From: Flavobacterium psychrophilum
GTDB lineage: Bacteria > Bacteroidota > Bacteroidia > Flavobacteriales > Flavobacteriaceae
Length of the DNA stretch: 7,794 nucleotides
Assembly: GCA_943325515.2 (NCBI GenBank)
Contig: CALPPS020000093.1
Coordinates: 1-7,794 of the forward strand
Direction of reading: 5' to 3'
Shown here: one piece after another, positions 1 through 4,889 of the stretch
Position numbering within the stretch: the first letter of the stretch is position 1
Layout: every line of letters begins with the position of its first letter
Notes under the pieces: model-generated
Seen by the model: only the letters and a program-made list of their open reading frames with translations
Databases searched by the model: none
Told to the model about the DNA's origin: nothing
Position numbers and translations under genes: made by a program

Positions 1-234
1 ATTATCTTCAATAATTGTGGCAATAGTTACCCATTTGTCTGTACTAATATTGGATGAATCAATAGGATTATCAAACGAAATGGTTTTAATATTGCAATCC
101 AATTGTTTCAATTCTGGGATTTTTTGCAACAGCTTGCTAAAGTTGAATGCTTTTAATGCACCCGTTTCAAAATCTTTCATCATACCGATTGTGCCACCGG
201 TATAAATCAAAAGTATGTTTGGTTTAGATTGCAT
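1..234 (-). CDS. ansA: Type I L-asparaginase, N-terminal part (runs off the window)
   Basis: The enzyme hydrolyses L-asparagine to aspartate and ammonia; type I enzymes are normally cytoplasmic. Reading the minus strand from the ATG at 234 gives 78 residues without a stop. They begin MQSKPNILLIYTGGTIGM, where the TGGTIGM stretch (residues 12-18) is the family's N-terminal signature and holds the nucleophilic threonine. Near residues 59-72 comes a DSSN...W..IA segment, matching the substrate-binding loop of asparaginases. No signal peptide is visible, which favours the cytoplasmic type I enzyme over the periplasmic type II. The start codon lies inside the end of the upstream acyltransferase gene (11-bp overlap), suggesting translational coupling and co-transcription with tatD and the acyltransferase. 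About three quarters of the protein is outside the window, so completeness cannot be judged. Family assignment is strong; the type I call is slightly less certain. Confidence 0.9.
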   Translation of the reverse strand, partial: MQSKPNILLIYTGGTIGMMKDFETGALKAFNFSKLLQKIPELKQLDCNIKTISFDNPIDSSNISTDKWVTIATIIEDN

Positions 235-1360
235 CCTCGTATTTTGATTTATTCACTACAGGATTGGCATACATTGCTAAGAAACTTTCCACCATTTGCG
301 AATTGTTTTCATCAATTTTCATTTCAAGTCTACGTTCAAACAGAGACTTTTCGTTTTCTGTATAATACGTTTTAAACTTATCAGTTTTGTGAAGTAAGTC
401 GTAGGCAATATAATTGGTCGGCCACAATTTATAACTTTTTAAAATGGCATCATCAATTAGTTTTGCAACCGCTTGCACTTGCTTGTTACTACTATCAAAC
501 TCAGCTTCAACTATATCCAATTCTTTGTCAATAACATCACAAACATGAATGTGAATGTGCTTTTTCTGACCAATAATTCCGCTTAATAACGTCGTAAAAT
601 CTTCATTTTTTTCTTTTTTGTAAACTTCGTCATTAGCTTCCGCTAAAAGTTGCGGCATTTTTAAAGCATCGGTTGGATCATATTCGTAGGATATAGAAAT
701 GGGTACAATTTTTATTTTCTTAAAATAGGTCATTACATTCTTCTCATCCGAACCCATTGAAAGCATTTTTAAAATCCCCGGATTGGTAGCGTCATTCCCA
801 TCTTTTGTTCGCCCTTCGCGCTGAGCTATCCAAACTGAACGATTTTCGCGCAACAATAATTGCCCAATATACTCGGACATTAATTTGGAACTTATAAGCA
901 TTTCTCTTGGAGTTAATCCTCTTTTTACCAAAAAATTGCGGTTTAATTTGGCAAGTGTATTCATAAAATCACGTTTCACCAAATTATCACCTATTGCGGA
1001 TGCTGTCATAACCAATCCGTTTTCAAAAAGGCAAGCATTGAGTAAAGAAGTGTCTAAAATAATATCCCGGTGATTAGAAACAAAAAGATAGGCAGTGTTC
1101 TTTTCTAGTTTTTCAAAACCCGAGGTGGATAAACCATCAGAACTTTTTTCTAAGACTTTTTGTAAAGCTTGGTAAATAAAGTTACATTGAAAATCTCGTA
1201 TCGAAAAAGTACGTCTCAATTGCTCTTTCCAAATATCATCTTCAAGTTCAGGAAAAGTAAAATTCATAATCGCTTTCATCATAGGATGATTAAGTGAAGA
1301 TTTTATATTGTCATTTACTTCGGAATCATAAAAAGGACGTATAGAATCAAATTTTTGCAT
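224..1360 (-). CDS. PlsB/PlsC-type (glycero)phospholipid acyltransferase family protein
   Basis: This is probably a membrane-associated enzyme moving an acyl chain onto a glycerolipid precursor; the exact acceptor is not readable. Counting from the ATG at 1360 it has 378 residues. Block I is SNHRDIILD (H97, with D99 and D103), block II NFLVKR (142-147), block III REGRTKDG (181-188) and block IV around IVPISISYEYDP (218-229), in the order expected for the acyltransferase superfamily. The length and the REGRTKDG block resemble long PlsB-like enzymes more than short PlsC. The spacing in block I departs from the usual H-x4-D (see findings). No clear membrane-spanning helix is seen. An in-frame TTG at 1372 would add four residues, but the ATG at 1360 starting MQKFDSIRPFYDSE is preferred. 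It lies 65 bp after tatD and overlaps ansA by 11 bp, so it is likely the middle gene of that operon. It would commonly be annotated as a 1-acyl-sn-glycerol-3-phosphate acyltransferase; treat that substrate as unproven. Confidence 0.85.
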   Translation of the reverse strand: MQKFDSIRPFYDSEVNDNIKSSLNHPMMKAIMNFTFPELEDDIWKEQLRRTFSIRDFQCNFIYQALQKVLEKSSDGLSTSGFEKLEKNTAYLFVSNHRDIILDTSLLNACLFENGLVMTASAIGDNLVKRDFMNTLAKLNRNFLVKRGLTPREMLISSKLMSEYIGQLLLRENRSVWIAQREGRTKDGNDATNPGILKMLSMGSDEKNVMTYFKKIKIVPISISYEYDPTDALKMPQLLAEANDEVYKKEKNEDFTTLLSGIIGQKKHIHIHVCDVIDKELDIVEAEFDSSNKQVQAVAKLIDDAILKSYKLWPTNYIAYDLLHKTDKFKTYYTENEKSLFERRLEMKIDENNSQMVESFLAMYANPVVNKSKYEDAI

Positions 1361-1425
1361 GTAGTTTTTCAATTTTTGATGAACAAATGAACAAAAAAAA
1401 AGTGAATTTTTGGAAAATTTGGGTA

Positions 1426-2193
1426 TTAAATTCCAAAAATAGCTTTAGCATTTTCAGTCGTAATTCGGGCAATTTCTTCAATAGGTTGTTGATAAATTAT
1501 CGCTAATTTTTCGGCTATTAGTTTAGTATAACTGCTTTCATTGCGCTTGCCGCGAAACGGAACTGGTGCCAAGTAGGGCGAATCGGTTTCGAGAACAATA
1601 TGTTCTAAAACTATTTCGTGAAGAAACTGATCAATCTTTCCGTTTTTAAATGTAGCAACACCACCAATTCCCAATTTCATATTTAAATCAATAGCTCTTT
1701 TGGCTTGACCGAAATCGCCAGCAAAGCAATGAAAAATTCCAAATAAATCAGTTGCTTTTTCACTTTCTAACACTTCAAAAACCTCATCAAACGCCTCACG
1801 ACAGTGAATGTTTATGGCTAATTTGTATTTTTTTGCCAATTGGATTTGGCGCTGAAAAGCTTCTTGTTGAATTTTCAAAGTTGTTTTGTCCCAATACAAA
1901 TCCACCCCAATTTCGCCAATGGCGTAGAACTTTCTTTTGGCCAATTCAGTTTCTACATGTGCCAGTTCTTCCAAATAATTTTCTTTGACATAGCATGGAT
2001 GTAAACCCATCATCAGGAAAATATTCTCGGGAAACTGCGTTTCTAAATCATACATTTTTTGTGTAGAAGACGAGTCGATGGACGGAACAAAAAAGCGCGA
2101 AACACCAGCATCTATTGCGCGTTGAATCATTTCGACTCTGTCATTGTCAAATTCTTCAGAATAAAGATGGGTATGGGTATCGGTTAAAATCAT
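1426..2193 (-). CDS. tatD: TatD family metal-dependent DNase/hydrolase
   Basis: This is a TIM-barrel amidohydrolase-superfamily protein of 255 residues, the usual size for TatD/YcfH proteins. These act as metal-dependent DNases; some have been tied to DNA repair, and the D-aminoacyl-tRNA deacylase activity reported for the family is another possibility. All expected metal ligands are visible: H7 and H9 in DTHTHL, E94 in GEIGVD, H130 in INIHCREA, H155 in FHCFAG and D204 in ETDSPYLAP. The GLHPCYV segment (63-69) and the PVPFRGKRNES stretch (211-221) are also typical. The ATG at 2193 gives a canonical MILTDTHTHL start. It is the first gene of a minus-strand set with the acyltransferase and ansA, and is divergent from the aspartic protease gene. 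A candidate -7 element and a 7-bp repeat lie just upstream. The symbol reflects family membership, not a demonstrated orthology to E. coli TatD. Confidence 0.93.
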   Translation of the reverse strand: MILTDTHTHLYSEEFDNDRVEMIQRAIDAGVSRFFVPSIDSSSTQKMYDLETQFPENIFLMMGLHPCYVKENYLEELAHVETELAKRKFYAIGEIGVDLYWDKTTLKIQQEAFQRQIQLAKKYKLAINIHCREAFDEVFEVLESEKATDLFGIFHCFAGDFGQAKRAIDLNMKLGIGGVATFKNGKIDQFLHEIVLEHIVLETDSPYLAPVPFRGKRNESSYTKLIAEKLAIIYQQPIEEIARITTENAKAIFGI

Positions 2194-2198
2194 TTTGA

Positions 2199-2222
2199 GT
2201 TGCGGGTTGCGAGTTTCAGGTT
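2199..2222. repeat. Short 7-bp-period repeat in the tatD leader
   Basis: Three consecutive heptamers, GTTGCGG, GTTGCGA and GTTTCAG, are followed by a partial fourth (GTT). They start 5 bp beyond the tatD start codon and would lie in its 5' untranslated region as the complementary C/A-rich sequence. From memory, similar G/T-rich strings recur between genes in flavobacterial genomes; that point is recall, not shown here. Confidence 0.6.
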
Positions 2223-2230
2223 AAACAATG

Positions 2231-2238
2231 CAAAATTA
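2231..2238 (-). promoter_or_regulatory. Candidate -7 promoter element for the tatD operon
   Basis: On the minus strand this reads TAATTTTG, an exact match to the Bacteroidetes -7 consensus TAnnTTTG. It lies 37 bp before the tatD ATG, giving a predicted leader of about 30 nt. No clear TTG -33 box is found at the right distance, so the call rests on the -7 element and position only. Confidence 0.5.
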
Positions 2239-2270
2239 CGATTATTAAACGATAAGTAAAATTTAAAAAC

Positions 2271-2306
2271 TTTGCGTACTTTGCGATAAACTTTGTGCCT
2301 TTGCGG
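2271..2306 (+). repeat. Four TTTGyG units ahead of the aspartic protease gene
   Basis: TTTGCG occurs at 2271 and 2280, TTTGTG at 2292 and TTTGCG at 2300, with unit starts spaced 9, 12 and 8 bp. The last ends about 10 bp before the ATG. Several units are preceded by TA and resemble imperfect -7 elements (TAnnTTTG with spacers of one or three bases). The array could therefore contain the promoter of the downstream gene, though no exact consensus is present on this strand. Confidence 0.5.
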
Positions 2307-2315
2307 TAAAAAAAC

Positions 2316-2753
2316 ATGAAAAAACTACAAGAAGTACTTAAAAAAGAAAAATATAAAAAACTGAACTTCAAAGTTTCTAAAACCCAACATTTATTAATCA
2401 AAGTAAAAATAAACGGTGTTACTGGGAACTTTATTCTTGATACTGGTGCTTCCAATAGTTGTGTGGGTTTTGAAGGTATTGACTATTTTAATTTGACTGC
2501 AGGAAAATCGAAAACCAAAGCATCTGGTGCTGGTGCCACTGGAATGAAAACCCAATTAGCCAAAAACAATTCTTTACAAATTGGTCGTTGGAAAACAGCT
2601 GATTTTCATTTGGTTATTTTTGATATGACACATGTGAACCAAGCGCTACTACAACACAAAGCCAAACCAGTTCATGGTATTATTGGTGCAGATATTCTGC
2701 TAGAAGGCAAAGCGATTATTGATTATTATAATCATTGTTTGTATTTGCAGTAA
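2316..2753 (+). CDS. Retropepsin-like clan AA aspartic protease, small single-domain
   Basis: This 145-residue protein probably works as a homodimeric aspartic peptidase, each subunit giving one catalytic aspartate. The evidence is FILDTGASNSCV (39-50), where D42-T43-G44 is the catalytic triad followed by Ala-Ser, and a C-terminal GIIGADIL (121-128), the hydrophobic-hydrophobic-Gly motif that closes the retropepsin fold. A Gly/Ala-rich segment around 68-77 is in the place expected for the flap. The N-terminus is lysine-rich and has no signal peptide or membrane helix, so a cytoplasmic location is inferred. The length fits a retropepsin domain plus a short N-terminal extension. Viral polyprotein partners are absent, so this is a cellular gene, not a retroelement remnant. 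It stands alone on the plus strand, divergent from tatD and convergent with odhB. The substrate is unknown. The domain call is firm; actual proteolytic activity is inferred. Confidence 0.87.
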   Translation: MKKLQEVLKKEKYKKLNFKVSKTQHLLIKVKINGVTGNFILDTGASNSCVGFEGIDYFNLTAGKSKTKASGAGATGMKTQLAKNNSLQIGRWKTADFHLVIFDMTHVNQALLQHKAKPVHGIIGADILLEGKAIIDYYNHCLYLQ

Positions 2754-2853
2754 AATGTTTTTTATTGAAAATAAGCAATCAAAGTACTTAACAACATTAA
2801 AAAAAACTTCCTAAAATAAAGGGCACACCTATTATAAAAAGACGGGTTTTTTT

Positions 2854-2879
2854 AGTTTCTTCCTTCGTCAGATTGACAA
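2854..2879. repeat. Possible interspersed intergenic repeat fragment
   Basis: In the 136-bp convergent gap between the protease gene and odhB, the minus strand reads TGTCAATCTGACGAAGGAAG. This resembles short intergenic repeats of the type GTCA..CTGA(g)CGAAGGAAG that I recall as common in Bacteroidetes chromosomes. It contains a small inverted repeat (GTCA-GAT-TGAC at 2867-2877). Only one copy is present here, so the repeat status cannot be shown from this window. The rest of the gap holds no gene and no strong terminator. Confidence 0.3.
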
Positions 2880-2889
2880 AATATTGTTT

Positions 2890-4107
2890 TTACAATTCTA
2901 ATGCTTTCTTAGGATTATTATCCATCAAAATTTCCACTGGATTTTCCAAAGCTTCTTTAACAGCAACAAGGAAACCAACAGATTCACGACCATCAATAAT
3001 TCTGTGATCATACGAAAGTGCTACAAACATTACGGGAGCAATCACTATTTGTCCGTTTTTCACAATCGCTCTATCAACCACATTATGCATTCCTAAAATT
3101 CCTGATTGTGGTGGATTGATGATTGGTGTACTCAACATACTTCCGAAAACACCTCCGTTAGAAATGGTAAATGTTCCTCCTGTCATTTCATCTACTGTAA
3201 TTTGTCCGTCACGAGCGCGAATGGCTAGTCTTTTGATTTCGGCTTCAACACCTTTAAAAGTTAATTTCTCAGCAGCACGAACCACAGGAACCATTAATCC
3301 TTTTGGTCCAGAAACGGCTACTGAAATATCACAAAAGTCATACGATATTTTTTCTTGTCCGTCAATCATTGAATTAACATCAGGAAAAAGTTGTAAGGCA
3401 CGAGTAACGGCTTTGGTAAAGAATGACATGAAGCCTAATCCTAATCCGTGTTTGGTTTTAAACTCTTCTTTGTATTGTTCGCGCAAAGCATAAATTGCAG
3501 TCATATCTACTTCGTTGAAAGTAGTTAACATGGCTGTTTCGTTTTTTGCAGCAACTAATCTTTCGGCAACTTTGCGACGCAACATTGATAATTTTGTTCT
3601 TTGTGAGCCACGATTACCCGCTGTTGGTGTCCCCATAGAAGGAACTCCTTTTACAGCGTCTTCTTTGGTGATTCTGCCATCTTTTCCAGTTCCAACAATT
3701 TCTGAAGGTTGGATGTTTTTTTCCTCTAATATTTTTCTAGCTGCTGGTGATGGCGTGTTTGATGCATACGTTGTTGCTGCAACTTCCGCCACTTTTGGTG
3801 CTTCTACAACTGTTGTTTTCACTTCCTCTTTAACTGATGTTGAAGCTTCAGAAGAACCGCCTGGTTTGGCTGCGCTTGTGTCTATAAGACAAACTACGGC
3901 ACCAACGGCAACTGCATCGCCTTCTTCTGCTTTTAATGTAATGATTCCGCTTGCTTCAGCCGGTAATTCCAGCGTAGCTTTATCTGAATCAACCTCAGCA
4001 ATCGCTTGGTCTTTTTCTACATAATCGCCATCTTTTACTAACCAAGTTGCAATTTCAACTTCTTTAATCGATTCTCCCGGTGATGGGACTTTCATTTCTA
4101 AAATCAT
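2890..4107 (-). CDS. odhB: 2-oxoglutarate dehydrogenase E2, dihydrolipoyllysine-residue succinyltransferase
   Basis: This is the core of the 2-oxoglutarate dehydrogenase complex. It transfers the succinyl group from the lipoyl arm to CoA, giving succinyl-CoA in the TCA cycle. The 405 residues show three parts in order. The lipoyl domain (about 1-76) carries K43 in VDSDKATLE, the lipoylation site. An Ala/Val/Thr-rich linker leads to the peripheral-subunit-binding domain (about 118-153; SPAARKILEE to DGRITKEDA), which docks E1/E3. After a second linker the catalytic domain (about 170-403) carries the DHRIIDG motif with H368 and D372. The STPIINPPQSGILGMH segment and the close partnership with odhA favour succinyl- over acetyltransferase. 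The ATG at 4107 gives the normal MILEMKVPSPGESI start. It is on the same strand as odhA but separated by about 780 bp holding an MNT/HEPN pair, which is atypical. The leader contains a hairpin. odhB and sucB are synonyms. Confidence 0.96.
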   Translation of the reverse strand: MILEMKVPSPGESIKEVEIATWLVKDGDYVEKDQAIAEVDSDKATLELPAEASGIITLKAEEGDAVAVGAVVCLIDTSAAKPGGSSEASTSVKEEVKTTVVEAPKVAEVAATTYASNTPSPAARKILEEKNIQPSEIVGTGKDGRITKEDAVKGVPSMGTPTAGNRGSQRTKLSMLRRKVAERLVAAKNETAMLTTFNEVDMTAIYALREQYKEEFKTKHGLGLGFMSFFTKAVTRALQLFPDVNSMIDGQEKISYDFCDISVAVSGPKGLMVPVVRAAEKLTFKGVEAEIKRLAIRARDGQITVDEMTGGTFTISNGGVFGSMLSTPIINPPQSGILGMHNVVDRAIVKNGQIVIAPVMFVALSYDHRIIDGRESVGFLVAVKEALENPVEILMDNNPKKALEL

Positions 4108-4130
4108 GTTCTTTTAGTTTAAAGTATACT

Positions 4131-4148
4131 GCGCTAGCACACTAACGC
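4131..4148 (-). promoter_or_regulatory. Hairpin in the odhB leader
   Basis: On the minus strand, GCGTTAG and CTAGCGC form a 7-bp stem (one G-U pair) closed by a TGTG loop. The stem is the G+C-rich spot of an otherwise AT-rich 90-bp gap, and its 3' edge is 23 nt before the odhB ATG. No run of T follows on either strand, so it is not a standard intrinsic terminator. An imperfect direct repeat (12 of 14 bases, 4117-4130 and 4158-4171) brackets it. It could be an mRNA processing or stability element, or a remnant of an insertion boundary; function is unproven. Confidence 0.5.
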
Positions 4149-4197
4149 TCTTGTCAGGTTTAAAATTTACTAATTCAATCTGAAAATTCTATAATCA

Positions 4198-4544
4198 TTA
4201 AGTATCGTGTTCGTTTATTATTTTCGCTATTTGCAAATGTAATTCAGGAATTTCTTGTGTGATTATGTTCCAAATAGTTTCGTAATCAACTCCTTGATAA
4301 TGATGAATTATTTTATCTCTTAATTTTGCCATATAACTCCAAGGATTGAATTGTATTTCAATCTAAAATCTATATTCAAATTTTTTGTTGCTTCACCAAT
4401 TATTTCTAATGATCGTGTTATGGCTCTTTTTAACGTTTCATCTTTGTAAAAATCTTCTTCATCAACCTTTCCTATAATGGTTTGAATATAGTTTATCTCA
4501 ACAAAAATGTGCTTTATGAATTGTATTTCATCAGATTTTGACAT
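4198..4544 (-). pseudogene. hepT: HEPN-domain RNase toxin (HepT/DUF86 type), frameshifted
   Basis: In HEPN-MNT toxin-antitoxin systems the HEPN protein is the RNase toxin. From the ATG at 4544 one frame gives residues typical of HepT, including AITRSLEIIGEATKN (41-55), and ends at a stop at 4320-4322 after 74 residues. The missing C-terminus is present in the next frame: PWSYMAKLRDKIIHHYQGVD and onward to a stop at 4198-4200. It holds the RX4HXY catalytic motif as RDKIIHHY. Joining the two gives 67 + 48 = 115 residues, normal for the family. The locus is 347 bp, exactly one base short of 115 codons plus stop. The loss maps to about 4343-4348, where ATC-CTT would need to be ATN-CCT. No canonical slippery heptamer is seen. 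The gene overlaps mntA by 14 bp. G+C is about 27% over 4201-4560 by hand count. A sequencing error is the main alternative to a true mutation. The gene symbol is by family. Confidence 0.88.
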
Positions 4545-4833
4545 AATCTACTTCCTTTAAAATATGAGGTCCAATAAATTCACTTATTCCTTTTTTGGAA
4601 ACGATATCAATTTTATTATTTACAAAAAGACTTTCTAATAAGTCACAAAAATCAATATAATTTTTTAACGTTTTCTTTTCTTTAACAATATCAACTAAAA
4701 AATCAATATCACTAGTTGAAGTTTGTTCATTACGAACATAAGAACCAAACAAACCAATTTGGGTAACACCAAAACTTTTGATAGTTTCTTTGTTATCTTG
4801 TATGGTTTTGAATATGTCTTGTTTGGTTAGCAT
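4531..4833 (-). CDS. mntA: MNT-type nucleotidyltransferase antitoxin (MntA family)
   Basis: This is a 100-residue minimal nucleotidyltransferase. In characterised HEPN-MNT pairs the MNT protein neutralises the HEPN RNase by adding AMP units to the tyrosine of its RX4HXY motif. The signature is complete: G30-S31, ten residues, then D42-I43-D44 (GSYVRNEQTSTSDID), with a third acidic residue at D76 in NKIDIVSKKG. Length is normal and no damage is visible. The ATG at 4833 fits the family start. It begins 54 bp after the odhA stop and overlaps the HEPN gene by 14 bp, so the two are probably co-translated. It precedes its toxin, a common order in such pairs. A hand count over 4561-4800 gives about 25% G+C against about 39% for a sampled part of odhA, compatible with horizontal acquisition. 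With the toxin gene frameshifted, this may be a solitary antitoxin. The symbol is by family, not experiment. Confidence 0.9.
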   Translation of the reverse strand: MLTKQDIFKTIQDNKETIKSFGVTQIGLFGSYVRNEQTSTSDIDFLVDIVKEKKTLKNYIDFCDLLESLFVNNKIDIVSKKGISEFIGPHILKEVDYVKI

Positions 4834-4846
4834 TATTACATTTAAT

Positions 4847-4860
4847 AGATTTATAAATCT
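4847..4860. promoter_or_regulatory. 14-bp perfect palindrome, candidate operator of mntA-hepT
   Basis: AGATTTATAAATCT is its own reverse complement and lies 13 bp before the mntA start codon. Toxin-antitoxin operons are often autoregulated at such sites. Being AT-rich in an AT-rich leader, it could arise by chance, and no DNA-binding domain is evident in the pair. Confidence 0.4.
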
Positions 4861-4889
4861 TTGCTCTATTTTCTTTACTCTATTTTCTT
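4858..4889. repeat. 14-bp tandem repeat between odhA and mntA
   Basis: Two adjacent 14-bp units, TGCTCTATTTTCTT (4862-4875) and TACTCTATTTTCTT (4876-4889), differ at one base. A four-base partial unit (TCTT) follows at 4858-4861. The array starts within the odhA stop codon and abuts the palindrome, filling most of the 54-bp gap before mntA. Confidence 0.7.

Noticed and set aside
1361..1372. Longer acyltransferase start at the TTG codon at 1372
   Set aside because: The first codon would be TTG and adds only four residues; the ATG at 1360 opens a family-like MQKFDSIRPFYDSE start.
2838..2853. Intrinsic terminator around AAAAAGACGGGTTTTTTT in the convergent gap
   Set aside because: Only a five-base A/T stem can form and the CCCGTC partner of GACGGG is missing on the same strand, so it looks at best like half of a decayed terminator.
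2883..2896. ATTGT-TTTT-ACAAT hairpin at the odhB stop codon as a terminator
   Set aside because: The stem is five AT-rich pairs and the following T run is short and interrupted, too weak to call.
3116..4024. Two plus-strand open frames of 125 and 169 codons opposite odhB
   Set aside because: They lie antisense to a clear E2 gene, show no recognisable domain, and reflect the mirror of its codon pattern.
4108..4200. Independent consensus promoter for odhB
   Set aside because: TATACTTTA near 4119-4127 on the minus strand has a three-base spacer and no TTG at the -33 distance, so it does not match the consensus well enough.
4343..4350. Programmed -1 frameshifting to make full-length HEPN
   Set aside because: The join sequence lacks an X-XXY-YYZ slippery heptamer, and I see no strong stem just downstream, so a mutation or sequence error is more likely.
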